64,000 nt of DNA from Cheiracanthium punctorium (lineage: Eukaryota > Arthropoda > Arachnida > Araneae > Cheiracanthiidae), in the NCBI GenBank assembly GCA_038373885.1, contig JAWZYV010012241.1:62001-126000 (forward strand), given 5' to 3'. The translations under genes were made by a program, and so were the position numbers. Below the pieces are notes generated by a model. That model was not told the DNA's origin and did not search any database. It saw only the letters and a list, made by a program, of their open reading frames with translations. Below, one piece after another: positions 1-10,720 of the stretch; position 1 is the first letter of the stretch; the number at the start of each line of letters is the position of its first letter.

Positions 1-380
1 CGGCAACAACTTGATGTAAACATTAGCGTAATAACAATTACACATGCGCAAAAATCCAAAATAACAGTTCAATGTCGTCAAATGAAGCAGGCTATTCGTA
101 ACTGGTTATTTTTACTTACTGCACGCTGTAGCTAAGATTACAAAATAACAATAATGTGAAAATGAGAGGTCTTTCGGACATTTTCACTGCTTTAATTGAA
201 TTTTGAGCACTTGGCGCATTTATCGCACATCCAAGAAATTAATAAAGGAAAATAAAATAAAATGTCGCCATATGCAGTGGGCTGGAGCACATTTTAGTCA
301 TTTCCTGTTTCTTTTACAGTATTGTAACCTGGGATGCGTATTAAACGACGCAATGGTGCTTACTACCTATTATCCCGGCG
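1..380. other. No gene recognised
   Basis: AT-rich sequence with no convincing coding region, RNA gene or recognisable repeat. A 63-codon open frame at 203-394 has no family resemblance and runs into the adjacent MITE, so it is treated as chance. Confidence 0.6.
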
Positions 381-563
381 CAGTGGCGGATTAATGCAAC
401 TTTCTCGGGGGGGGGGCGGTTAGTTTGTCGGTGGGGGCGGTTAATTAGAAGATTGACATATACATCCATTTTATGGAAGTAAACCAGGACCTTTTACATT
501 AATTTCTTTTTTCTCGGGAACAATACATTTGAAACCCCTCCCCCCCCCTTTAATCCGCCCTTG
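381..563. mobile_element. Short hAT-type MITE, CAGTGGCGGAT family
   Basis: Inverted ends read CAGTGGCGGATTAA on the left and TTAATCCGCCCTTG on the right. They are flanked by near-identical 8-bp direct repeats, TCCCGGCG (373-380) and TCCGGGCG (564-571), as expected for a hAT target duplication. The interior is G- and C-run rich with no coding capacity. The CAGTxGCGGAT ends are shared with the pair at 52455 and 52809, so these are probably related families. Confidence 0.7.
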
Positions 564-570
564 TCCGGGC

Positions 571-936
571 GGTCCGCCAAGACGAGCGTTTTTTCACTCG
601 ATCGGACACATGAAATTATTGTTTGTTTGGAATACGATTGGCAACAGTTTGCCAGCACACTTGACGAAAATATAGTTTGTCGGGAATGACCGCTGGATAA
701 TACTTAAGTGTCAATGCACTGCAACCATACTATAGAAACACCGGGTTGCTGACTTTGGCACATTAACACTGGTGTTATTAAACTAGAGAAGTACGAGCGA
801 TTTTTCGCCAAGACGAGCAATTTTTCGCCAAGATAAATGCCGGACATAAGAAATTTGGAATACGATAGGCAGCAGTTTGCCAGCACATTTGACGAAAAAA
901 TAGTTTGGCGGAAATGACCGCCGGGATCATACGAAA
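571..936 (+). repeat. Diverged direct repeat, two units of about 130 bp
   Basis: Units at about 571-701 and 806-936 share the order CGCCAAGACGAGC, then TTGGAATACGAT, then CAGTTTGCCAGCACA, then GACGAAAA and finally GGAATGACCGC-like blocks. The spacer is about 100 bp. No coding function or terminal structure was recognised. It may be a partial tandem duplication of an old repeat. Confidence 0.6.
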
Positions 937-1623
937 GTACCAGAAATCCATCGGATTCTAGAATCAAGAAGTGTTTCTGTAGGAATTTGTACAATGCGTG
1001 ATCATCCAATGCAGTATTTTTATAATCATTTTATGAATGGAAATGTCACTATATATATAATTATGGCTTTTCATACATTTTGCAATGTTAGTACTTGGCA
1101 TCGCTACGAAGACCAGCATCGGCTTTCGTGATGTCACCCAAAATGTGTAGCAACCCTAACCTAAATAAACTGAATGACAAATACATGAAACAAAAGAAAC
1201 ATGATTTTCGCTGAAATGAGTCCAATAATTTGACCAACGCTGCGCTGAATATATTCTTACGAATTTTCGGGGCAACCCGCTGTTCTGGGGCTTAAAATAG
1301 TTTAAAATTCGTATTCTACGCTTCAAATAGATAAATTTTGCTCTTTGTTGCATCAAAATCGGTCAAATATGAACGAAGATAGGGAGGTTTCGGTTTCTTA
1401 TTGTTTTTCTACGGAGGTTCAAGAAATCTCGAAAAATATTGGTCCTAGGCCTTCGGTCACTTCACTTTTGGGGACTTATTTTTGGTGCCAAAGTTGGCGA
1501 TACTTCGCCAAAAGTTGCCAAGCTTGGTAACCTTTTGGTTATTTGGCACGATTTTCCCAATAGAGGCTGTAAAGTTGCTTTTGCTGCATTAAAATTACAT
1601 AATAACCTAACATTTATCTACTA
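937..1623. other. No gene recognised
   Basis: Nothing beyond short open frames without family resemblance. At about 1488-1530 there are clustered TTGGCGA/TTCGCCA/GTTGCCA motifs that resemble sequence in the repeats at 22.7, 24.6 and 27.8 kb. Confidence 0.5.
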
Positions 1624-1745
1624 TGACGTAATCAAAATTCCCGCTTTATGTGGAATCCTCGAGAAAGTAGACTCTTCTAGAAGTTTCTTGTAGCTTCTGC
1701 ACTAACTATAAATACAAGCGTTTCAGAGGCCCCAGTTCAGTGTGG
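1624..1745 (+). promoter_or_regulatory. Promoter with CRE, heat-shock element, TATA box and Inr
   Basis: Seen in order on the + strand: TGACGTAA (1624-1631, CRE/ATF-like); TTCTAGAAGTTTC (1675-1687), a perfect three-unit heat-shock element of the TTCnnGAAnnTTC type; TATAAATA (1707-1714); and an arthropod-type initiator TCAGTG with its A at 1739, 32 bp from the first TATA base. The element order and spacing match known heat-inducible arthropod promoters. What it drives is not certain. No open reading frame follows, and a poly(A) signal lies about 300 bp downstream, which suggests an LTR or a short leader exon. Confidence 0.6.
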
Positions 1746-2095
1746 ATCAAGCTCTGAGTGAGTACGCTTGCTTTGCTCTGTGATAGAAGCAGTGTTTTGG
1801 CTTGCTTTTCGAAGCTGTTTTTAAAGTGTTGTGTGTAAATTCTTGATTGCTGAGTCTTGAGAGGCTGTTAGTGTTATCTCTCGTATATTTTCACTGAATT
1901 TTTGCTTGTGAAAGTTTTTTTTTTATGAGAAATACAGCATTTGTGAGAGCTTCAGATCTAAGCGGACTGTTAAAAGCACATTACTGTTTTATTGTGCATG
2001 TGAATTTTGTACAGCTGATTGTTCGGCGAAGTTCCAGAAGCAATAAAGTTCGTGTTCCATCCTAACAAGTGGACTTTTACTAGAACTTTCTACAC
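1739..2095 (+). other. Candidate LTR R/U5 or untranslated leader with poly(A) signal
   Basis: Sequence downstream of the initiator has no long open frame. It contains AATAAA at 2042-2047, followed by GT-rich sequence. A promoter, a short transcript and a poly(A) signal within about 350 bp is the organisation of a retrotransposon LTR. A hAT element is inserted at 2096, and the interrupted sequence resumes at 2813. No second LTR, primer-binding site or gag/pol was found, so a solo LTR or a 5' UTR of a heat-shock gene remain alternatives. Confidence 0.35.
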
Positions 2096-2804
2096 CAGGG
2101 GTGGGCGAACTTTTTCGGTTGCGTGGCAAAAATCGAAAAAAAAAAAGTTTGACGGGCCAAAATAATTTTTTCTAAAATTTTAAAAACAATATACAAGTAT
2201 TAAAATTTAAATAGGTTAATGAGATGAATGAAATTGCGATTTCATTTTTAAAAGTTTCTTATATTGAGGTTCGAAGTGAGATGTACTGATTCTAAGGAAC
2301 GAGGCTCAATGCTCATATGTCAGTCTACTTCTGAAAAGAATTCTTACTCACAAGTTGGAAACACTTGCTCACATATATAAGATGAAGCAAACATTGCAGT
2401 GATTTTCTGGGCGTGAGATATTAAATTTGAGAAACTTAACTTTCGATAATCATTTGTAAAACTCTGGCATATTTAGAAACAACTGCTTGAGATGATTGTT
2501 GGACTGAAACTCAATGAATTCAAGCTGCAAGTCTGACCTCACTGATTCACAATTTACGTTGAAAGGTATGGTAAAAATATACAATTCTGTCTGATTGGCA
2601 CTGAAATCTTGAAATCTGCGTTCGAACTCAAAATGCAGTTTTTTTTTTCAAGCCATCGTCATAATATGGAAATATAATATAGAAATATATACGCATTTTC
2701 TTTTATTTTCCGTCGGACCAGCAAATTAAAATTCTATACGCGGGCCGGATGAAACCTTCCGGCGGGCCGGATTTGGCCCGCGGGCCGTAGTTTGCCCATC
2801 CCTG
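2096..2804. mobile_element. Non-autonomous hAT element, 709 bp
   Basis: Terminal inverted repeats are CAGGGGTGGGCGAAC on the left and the complement of GTTTGCCCATCCCTG on the right. They are flanked by a perfect 8-bp target duplication TTCTACAC at 2088-2095 and 2805-2812. The subterminal GGGCCGGATTTGGCCCGCGG block is typical of this hAT group. No transposase frame is present. The related block at 32241 is a fragment of the same kind of element. It interrupts the heat-shock-promoter unit to its left, so it is younger than that unit. Confidence 0.85.
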
Positions 2805-2901
2805 TTCTACACCAACTGGACTTTAGAACGACGAACCCCGGAAACAAGCAGAGTACTTCTGCAACAATATGAAGAACTGTAAGGTATGGGGCGGCGAGTC
2901 T

Positions 2902-3423
2902 TTAACCCTTTAACGCGCAGTGATCCCGCTCTGGGATCCCCCAACTCTGACGTTTTGACTGTTGCCAGTCACGAAGAATAGATTTGATTTCTATAAAAAA
3001 TAGTTGCGGGTGACAGAGCTCCACGAGAATTCTTTACTTTTTAGCACGTTCATTTCCCGTAAAAAAAATGGTCACGATTCTTTTTAACAGCACTGACATC
3101 TGCTGAAGTATGGAAGAACGCGAGAACAGCTGGATAGATGGCCCCATGCTGAAAAAAGGGCAGCCGTTGCCATCGCTCGACTTAACTACCAGCAAGATGG
3201 CGGACGATCGAAACGTTCATCGCGTGCCACAGATCGAGAGACCCTTTTTTTGACGCAGCTGGCTGTGCTCGCGCACAGCCAGCTGTCGTCAAAAATGGGT
3301 CTCTCGATCTGTGGCACGCGATGAACGTTTCGATCGTCCGCCATCTTGCTGGTAGTTAAGTCGAGCGATGCAACGGCTGCCCTTTTTTCAACAATGGGAA
3401 AGGGTTGCGCCTCAAAGGGTTAA
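2902..3423 (-). mobile_element. Foldback piggyBac-like MITE, copy A
   Basis: Flanked by TTAA at 2902-2905 and 3420-3423. Ends are CCCTTTAACGCGCAGTG on the left and the complement of CCTCAAAGGG on the right. TTAA target sites with CCC ends are the hallmark of the piggyBac superfamily. The right half (about 3158-3382) is a near-perfect palindrome with arms of about 110 bp, containing CAAGATGGCGGACGATCG and its complement. There is no coding capacity. It is oriented opposite to copies B, C and D. Confidence 0.8.
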
Positions 3424-3431
3424 AAAAACAG

Positions 3432-3458
3432 CTCTCTCTCTCTCTCTCTCTCTCTCTC
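3432..3458. repeat. (CT)n microsatellite
   Basis: An uninterrupted CT dinucleotide run immediately beyond foldback MITE copy A. Confidence 0.95.
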
Positions 3459-3939
3459 GTGTCAGTTTATCCGACATTTAATACCCCTTTGTTTTTTCGC
3501 AAGAGGAAGGAAATAGCCTTGTTCAACGACTTCTCTAGTCTAGGAGGGGGGGGGGGGAAACTTATCGACCCGTTTTCTTGAACTAAGGAGGGAAATCCGA
3601 CTCCGTTCCAATGGAGCTGAATAATTCGTCCACATTTTGTAATTAAAAGAGTTGATGAAACGAAAATTTATGCACAGATGCATATATGACGAAAATTTAT
3701 GCATAGTGGATTATTAATTAGGTACAGTGTTCAAATGTTGTAGATGCGTGTGCTAAATAGATTGATACCTTGGATTTTAAAGGACACTGTGAAGCATTGT
3801 ATGCCAGGATTTAGGGAAGAAATTTCGAACCGAATGACATGAATTGACGGGTGACTAGTGACGTCTGGATAGAGACCCTCATGCAGGATATTTGAAAATT
3901 ACATTGACCGTAAGGAATAAGGTATGATATTTTAGTTAT
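3459..3939. other. No gene recognised
   Basis: Contains a G run near 3547 and two ACGAAAATTTATGCA-type repeats near 3660-3705. No coding region was recognised. Confidence 0.5.
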
Positions 3940-4399
3940 TGAACCCTTTGAGGTGCAACCCTTTCCCAATGCTGAAAAAAGGGCAGCCGTTGCCATCGCT
4001 CGACTTAACTACCAGCAAGATAGCGGACGATCGAGCCCACTGCCAGCTGCGTCAAAAAAGGGTCTCTAGATCTGTGGCACGCGATGAACGTTTCGATCGT
4101 CCGCCATCTTGCTGGTAGTTAAGTCAAGCGATTGCAACGGCTGCCCTATTTTCAGCATTGGGCAATCTATCCAGCTGTTCTCGCATTCTTCCATTTTTCA
4201 GCAGATGTCAGTGCTGTTAAAAAGAATCATGACATTTTTTTTACGGGAAATGACGTGCTAAAAAGTAAAGGATTCTCGTGAAGCTATCTCACACGCAACT
4301 ATTTTTATAGAAATCCAATCTATTCTTCGTGACTGGCAACAGTCAAAACGTCAGAGTTGGGTGTTCCCAGAGCGGGAACACTGCGCGTTAAAGGGTTAA
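3940..4399 (+). mobile_element. Foldback piggyBac-like MITE, copy B
   Basis: The right end is CGCGTTAAAGGG followed by TTAA at 4396-4399. The left end is CCCTTTGAGGTGCAACCC, preceded by a mutated target site (TGAA instead of TTAA). It has the same internal palindrome as copy A, with an inner deletion at the hairpin centre. The right third is a single-copy tail containing GTGACTGGCAACAGTC that is shared with copies A, C and D. Confidence 0.75.
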
Positions 4400-4455
4400 A
4401 ATGAGAAAGTTTAGTATATTTTGTGCTGCGCATGGCATCTAAGTATCCTAATATG

Positions 4456-4895
4456 CAGGGTTGGTCCTAATCTATATTTCAAAAATGTAGGGGGTGGTAG
4501 AGGGCACCAAGACGGTTCAGAATCCCATAGATCAATGCGGGGTCGAAAACGTCGTCTTCATGTACCTGATAATAATCACTTTGGAAGAAGTGTTGAAGTA
4601 ACGGTGAACTTTCCGACCCCATCGTTTGTCAAAAACGAACGCAGTTTTTAGAGAAAGCATTTAACTAGAACTGATAGTTTACAAATTCTATTTCGTTTCG
4701 TGGTTGGAAGCCTCGGAGAAAAGCTCATTGTTTGTGAAACTTGATTAGGAATTTAGACCAACAGTTCTTCAAAAGTGATTGTTAACAGGCACATGAAGGT
4801 GACGTTTCCTATACCACATTCCTATGTGATTCTGAACCGTTTTGGTCCCCTCTACCACCCATTACATTTTTGACAGATAGTTTAGGGCTACCCTG
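4456..4895. mobile_element. Inverted-repeat MITE, 440 bp
   Basis: Ends CAGGGTTGGTCCTAA and complement CAGGGTAGCCCTAAA. Imperfect complementary arms extend about 150 bp inward, with GGTGGTAGAGGG and ACGGTTCAGAATC blocks on both sides. The target duplication is unclear (TATG against TATA), so a Tc1/mariner-type origin is only suggested. Confidence 0.6.
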
Positions 4896-5029
4896 TATAA
4901 TTACGCTGATCCCTGACTCACTCTAACAATTCTGTTTAATCACTCCAAGATAAAGCTTTAACCACTATTATTCCAAAGAGATTAAAAAGTTAAGCACGAA
5001 AAATAATAAAATCTAACATCGTTTGTACG

Positions 5030-5310
5030 ATCCGCTTGAAATTTCTCAAAATTATGCATATAAATATGCAAGAAAATAATATGCACTATTTCAAAAATCT
5101 GGAAATGTATCCATTCCCTCATTTTGAAGCGAATTTTTGCGCTATTTTCGGCTCTATTTTATTTCCGAGAGTAAAAATAAATAAATAAATAAACCATTTT
5201 GCGTGACAAAAATTAGCTGTCGCAAGTGATAATAGCGTCATACTGAAGTCACGGTTATCAGACTTTGAAGAGAAAATTGTGATTCCAATTCGTTTAAAAT
5301 AGTTTTTCTA
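5030..5310 (+). repeat. Dispersed repeat, inverted copy at 25.6 kb
   Basis: Blocks ACGATCCGCTTGAAA, CGCTATTTTCGG, TTTATTTCCGAGAGT and CATTTTGCGTGACAA recur in the same order on the minus strand at 25560-25840. Diverged, with no coding capacity; family unknown. Confidence 0.6.
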
Positions 5311-6082
5311 GGTTTCCCAGTAAACTTTTTTCACCCAGAGAAACGAAATCTTTCGAATGCGAAAAAGTTATCGCGCGTTTTTAGAAGAAAATGCAATTCC
5401 GATTTTGGTATGTAATAAAAATTGAATATGAAGTTATCTATTTTAAGTGGACAAAGATTACATGTATTGCGTGTAAACATATTTTTGTTGGATGTATTTT
5501 CTAGCACCCGTTGTAATTGCCTCCACAACGTATTCTAGTTAAATATGTGTATTATATATTTCGTATATTACCGTATAAATAAAATACTTACATTTAGGGA
5601 TTATGAGAAAACATACAATTTTAAATGTTGAAAGGAATAAAAATAAAAAGTAAAGTGGAATTTTAGAACAGTGAAACCTGCTAAATTGACCACCCAGTGG
5701 TTCCACGTTTTCGTGGTCAGCTTAGACAGGTTGTCAACTGATCAAGGGTACAATACTTATTTTTTTATTTTCGTATTTTTTCATCTACATACTACTTACA
5801 CACTATATAGTACAGGTAGTCTACTACAAAATTGTATAAAATATGAAATCAAAATGGTACAAAATAGGAATAATATTGCTTATTAGGGTTAAACATTAAT
5901 TATACTGACATATAACTGTATTACGTATTAATTATTGAATATTGTCATAGTATAGTATGTGTATGTGTAGTTTCTATGTATACTACATAGAATTAGCAGT
6001 AAGTTGAACAGAAAAAAGTTAATTTAATTATGAAACTCAATTTATTACTGTATTTATACATTTTGCATAGCGAACGTATGTA
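5311..6082. other. No gene recognised
   Basis: Very AT-rich sequence with short chance frames. No repeat boundary or RNA gene was recognised. Confidence 0.5.
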
Positions 6083-6586
6083 TTAACCCTTTAAAACGGA
6101 ACCCTTTCCCAATGCTGAAAAAAGGGCAGCCGTTGCCATCGCTCGACTTAACTACCAGCAAGATGGCGGACGATCGAAATGTTCATCACGTGCCACAGAT
6201 CTAGAGACCCTTTTTTGACGACACAGCCAGCTGCGTCAAAAAAGGGTCTCTAGATCTGTGGCACGCGATGAACGTTTCGATCGTCCGCCCTCTTGCTGGT
6301 GGTTAAGTCGAGCGATGGCAACGGCTGCCCTTTTTTCAGCAGCATTGGGCAATCTATCCAGCTGTTCTCGCATTCTTCCATTTTTCAGCAGATGTCAGTG
6401 CTGTTAAAAAGAATCGTGATCAATTTTTTTACGGACAATGACGTGCTAAAAAGTAAAGGATTCTCGTGGAGCTATGTCACCCGCAACTATTTTTATAGAA
6501 ATCCAATCTATTCTTCTAGACTGGCAACAGTCAAAAGTCAGAGTTTGGTGTTCCCAGAGCGGGAACACTACGCGTTAAAGGGTTAA
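6083..6586 (+). mobile_element. Foldback piggyBac-like MITE, copy C
   Basis: TTAA target sites at 6083-6086 and 6583-6586 enclose CCCTTTAAAACGG at the left and GCGTTAAAGGG at the right. The long internal palindrome is present, including GGTCTCTAGATCTGTGGCAC and its complement. The tail is the same as in copies B and D. Confidence 0.8.
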
Positions 6587-7192
6587 GGGTTTTGTGCTTC
6601 ACACATACCTGCTCCTGTACTAATGAAGTTACAAACAAAATCGGCCCTTACGTAAGAAATAAATATGAATGATAAATTAAGAATAAGGACTGAAATAGTC
6701 ATTAATCTTGCTTTGTCAGCAAGTTGTAAGTTTTACTTTCACCCCGTGACAGAACAGTACGGTAGAACAAATTGCATTATGCATTCAGTGGGGGTAGAAA
6801 GCAATAAATACACACAAACAAACAAAAAAACTAAGAAAGTTGTTAGAAGAAAGACATGAGGAAAATTCCAGAAGCGGTCAACTTACGAAAGTTTAGAGCT
6901 ATGCTTTGGGACGAATACTGTCTAATTACCTGGTCAACATGCAAGTTAGACAGGTGGTCAACTTCATAGGTTTCACTGCATATTTCAAAATAATAATAAT
7001 AATAATAATAAATAAGCAAATGAGAGGTTCAAATTTAATTTATGCTTGCTATAAATTAAGAAACCGAATAATATGTGGAGGGACTTTTTTGTGCAAAAGG
7101 GATATTTCATTTTGGAATGCTAAGAGAGTAAAGTTCCCTTTTATTCTAAATCAATCAACTGGCTGTACTGATACACTATTTGAAGAAATCTA
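6587..7192. other. No gene recognised; (AAT)n at 6990
   Basis: AT-rich sequence with a short AAT trinucleotide run at about 6990-7011. A 95-codon open frame at 6906-7193 shows no family motif and includes the microsatellite. Confidence 0.5.
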
Positions 7193-7374
7193 GGAACTTT
7201 CCTTGGAAATAATGAGCAGCTGAGGTGCCCTAGAATTCCAAGGAACGTTACATGAAAATACCAGGAACTTGACTGAACAACCCAAGAAAGTCCCACTCAA
7301 TTGCATTGTTCAGAAATGTTCCTTGGAATTCTAGGGCACTTCAGCTTACCATTATTTCCAAGGAACGTTCCTTG
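7193..7374. repeat. Inverted-repeat element with TTCCAAGGAACG arms
   Basis: Left arm 7193-7256 and right arm 7312-7374 are imperfect complements. Both carry TTCCTTGGAAATAAT/ATTATTTCCAAGGAA and CTAGAATTCCAAGGAA blocks around a 55-bp spacer. A partial third arm occurs near 7530 (TTATTTCCAAGGAACGTTAC). It is probably a small MITE; no target duplication was identified. Confidence 0.6.
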
Positions 7375-7599
7375 ATTTTTTTTTTACAGTGTGTGTCATT
7401 TTTAAGTGAATCGCGTGTTTTGTAAGCGAACCGTGATAGCAATATTCAAAGACCGAGTTAATGTTAGCAATAAAGTTTTTGGATGGGAATGTTTACTCTC
7501 TGTATGGTATTTGTGAGCCTAAATTTGCCCGTTATTTCCAAGGAACGTTACTGGATTTTTCGCAGTGCAGACGTTTTTTCTCATTATAAAGGTAAGCCC

Positions 7600-7680
7600 A
7601 CTGTTTTTTTTTTTTTTTTTTTTTTTTTACCAATAACAGATTATCAAAAAAAAAAGAAAGAAAAAAGAAAAGAGAAAACT
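7600..7680. repeat. Homopolymer and A/G-rich low-complexity run
   Basis: A T run of more than 20 bases is followed by an A/G-rich stretch. Open frames on both strands here are artefacts of composition. Confidence 0.9.
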
Positions 7681-7761
7681 GAATACCGAGGTAAAATTTT
7701 CTTTCTATTAGAATAATTATACTATACAAAGTCATTTAAGAGACATCATACATTTTATATC

Positions 7762-7920
7762 ATGGAATGTGAGATAATACATAAAAGCTCGTTTACAATG
7801 TATGAATATGCAGACGATATAGCTGGTGTTGCCAACTCTGTCGGAGAAAAAGAGACTGAAAATATAGTTAAAAGTGGCCAGAATTGGCTAAATATGTTTT
7901 CAAGCTCAGAAAAAAAAAGA
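7762..7920 (+). pseudogene. Reverse transcriptase fragment (LINE-type, YADD motif)
   Basis: The frame contains MYEYADDIAGVANS, a YADD catalytic motif of reverse transcriptase, followed by a spacing typical of the KxxxxxIxxLxxWLN-like segment seen in non-LTR elements (IVKSGQNWLNMF). Only about 50 residues survive. No finger, thumb or endonuclease sequence is present, and the frame runs into a hairpin and T run. This is a relic retroelement fragment. Confidence 0.5.
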
Positions 7921-7933
7921 AAAATTATTCATT

Positions 7934-7975
7934 GGCGCTTACTTCTAAGTGCTTGTGCACTTAGAAGTGAGCGCC
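7934..7975. repeat. Near-perfect 42-nt hairpin
   Basis: GGCGCTTACTTCTAAGTGC, a 4-nt loop, then the 19-nt complementary arm with one mismatch. It lies between the reverse transcriptase fragment and a T run at about 8004. No known family was recognised. Confidence 0.75.
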
Positions 7976-10582
7976 AGTGCCTGAAATATGCTTGTCTGCA
8001 AGTGTTTTTTTTTTTTTGAGTCATTTTGACTCAAAGAACCGATTTCCAAAATACTTCGCTATTGCTAGTTGACCAGATCTAGCCACAAACTGGCTAAATT
8101 GGCAGATCTATGTAGCTACTATACTAAGATGTCCAGATCTAGACTCAAAGTGGCTAAATTGACAGCCCTGAATATGGCTTACCTAAGTTTTGTAAAAATT
8201 TCATGTTCCTGAAACATCCCATTTCCAAATTATTCAAATTACAACCTGTTTTTTTCCCCATCAGCTATCTAAGTTTTAATCGGTTGTCACATCTCAATAA
8301 ATAATAACCTGCTATTTAAGTTCGCAGGAAAGTTTTTACCATTTCCTCATATACGATAAGGTCGTATTGGTCTTAATTTTTCTTAATGCTATTTATTCTT
8401 AGCAAGTAGTAATAGCATGCATTAGCAATGCCTTCCCCTCCCCTTCTCCCAATGATTATTTTCAATATTTTTTCTCTTCTCTACACTCTACTTATGATAA
8501 AAGAAGATGTCTGTGTGTGTGTTGTGTCTATCTGTCTGTCTGTTGGCGGCTTTACGGACAAACGGCCACACCTAACACCAAATTTGGTACTCTGGAAGTT
8601 CTAAACATGAAGTTGTGCACTTCGAAGCGATTTTTTTTTCAAATTCGACCTAGAATTTTTTTTTCAATGTTTTATGCGATTTTTGACATTTTTCGTCACC
8701 TAATTTGTAATAATGGCGGTAATTATGCTTGCAGCAAAACGGCATTTGTATCATCGGATAGGGGAGAAGTAGTTTGTTCTGATTATGTAACATAATTTGT
8801 AGATTTTTAGGAATTTTTATACTAAATATCTGTTTTGACGTATTTTTTCGTAAAGTAATTTTAAAACTGTCGCATCTTGAATTCTATCTGTCATGTCTTT
8901 TTGATATTTTGACAAATCGTAAAACATTCCTTTCTCCCTCTTTTAAAATAAAACGAAAAAATTATGTAAATTGGGTGGTTTTTTAAGAATTTTAATGTAA
9001 CCTAATGTTCAGAATTTAATAGCATGAGCGGAGCATGAGCGGAGCAACGCGGAGAGCTTACGCTATTACATTAATAAATCATGGCACGAGAATTGGTGTT
9101 GCGTTACCACAGAAAGGATTAGAAAAAAAAAGGTTTTTTTCAACCTATGGATAGAGTTTTTAAATAGGGTACCGGATTTTGAAGGGTACCGGATTTTCAA
9201 GTGAGGATCTATGACGTCAAATGCTTTAAGATACGTAAAAATTACGCCACTATTTTAACGCATTTATCCCGCTCTTTTTTTAACACAAGGATGCGATATT
9301 TTGATTAAAGCTTACTATAGAAATAAACTAAGAAATTAATGATTATTATTATTACTGGTATTTTAATCCGTTGCTTATTTAAAAATTGAAATATTTTAAC
9401 GCAGCTGAAAATTTTCTTCATTTTAAAAGCTACAAAGTTCGTTTTAAAGGGCGATATATTCAAAATTTTCTATTTACTTTTTTATTTTTCGCATTTAATC
9501 ATGCCGCAGGCATAAAAGTTTCTCAGACATAGGGTTATTTTTCGCTATTTATCTTGAAGTTTGGCGCAAAAAAAATAAGAGCCCAACAGCGAGACCAGTT
9601 TAACGATGTTTTCTATGTATTAATTAATATCTATATTGGTGTCAATAATACTGTAAATAAAGGTGAAGTATACTTAGAATATAATGACAAAGATTGTAAG
9701 CAGTTTTAGCAGGTGATTTTAATTTAAATTTCAATTTCAAAGAAGTGTTTTATGGAACAAGGAGGACAAAAATGGCGCATTCGTGGATTGCGCATTCGTG
9801 TTATCAAGATACGCTATCCAACATAATGTATAACAAGGAATACCAACAGGGCCGATACATAAATTAAGTACACTTCCCAACGTAATGAAGCAAGAAAGAC
9901 AATAGAGACGCATGGATTATGATAGGCTCCTAATATATTTGCATATTTAAAATATGAAAGTGTTTCAGATTTTCTTTTTGTTTACTTTTTTAACAGTTAG
10001 TGAACATTTGTGGTTATTTTCTATCCATGACTTTCTTTAAATCCCAGGTTTAAAGAAGAAAATTAAAATAAATGGTTTATTTCAGGGGTTGCCAAATCAT
10101 GAGGCATGCGCCAAACTTGGCGCATTGAATGATTTCAAGGGATGCATTGCATCCTTGTGCCAATTGTTTTGAAACAGACTGAAAACTTTTGAAATAATTT
10201 CGTTCTCGGAAGGATACCTAAGTATAATTTATGATGCTTCGTCAAAAAGAAGCATTTGTACAATCCAAAATGCTCTATCTGGAAAAATCAAACCATCTCT
10301 GATCCCCCAATTAAAAAAAATCCCACAAAATAAGTTCTAGGATTCTCTACCTCAAAATAACAATTTCAGTCACATGGTTGCATGTTATTACAGAGTTATT
10401 ACAGAGCGTGAGCATGTACAAAACTCGCACACATCCACATGGTAATCCTTGTTGCTTAAAAACCAAAACTTGTTGCCAAAAAACCTAGCAGCAGGGGCCC
10501 TATCATAAGAAGTTTTGAACGTAGCTGGGATCGTTTTCAAACAGCTTGTCAGTTGTGATCAGCTGAGCACAACGGAGAGTGC
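7976..10582. other. No gene recognised
   Basis: AT-rich intergenic sequence. Small features only: repeated CTGGCTAAATTG and CCAGATCTAG motifs at 8070-8160, a TCTGTCTGTCTG run near 8530, and two GAGCGGAGCA repeats near 9027-9045. No frame longer than 100 codons with family resemblance. Confidence 0.5.
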
Positions 10583-10720
10583 ATGATGTTCTCCCAAGAA
10601 CAAAGAATAGCCATCGTGGAATTTTATTGCGCTGCAAAATGGCGCTGCGGGGGGGGGGGGGAGACACTTGAGTTGGTGTATCGGAACTCGTTTGTGGAAA
10701 AAATTGACGCATGAATTGCA
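10583..10720 (+). pseudogene. Transposase N-terminal fragment (mariner-like, DUF4817 type)
   Basis: The frame begins MMFSQEQRIAIVEFYCAAK, which fits the helix-turn-helix N-terminus (EQRxxxVExY pattern) of the Tc1/mariner-like transposases abundant in arthropods. A G run then breaks the frame. A second frame near 10675 reads VYRNSFVEK, consistent with the next helix after a frameshift. No DDE core is present. Confidence 0.4.

Noticed and set aside
8517..8795. 92-codon frame after the TCTG repeats
   Set aside because: Simple-repeat start, no family motif, T-rich artefact.
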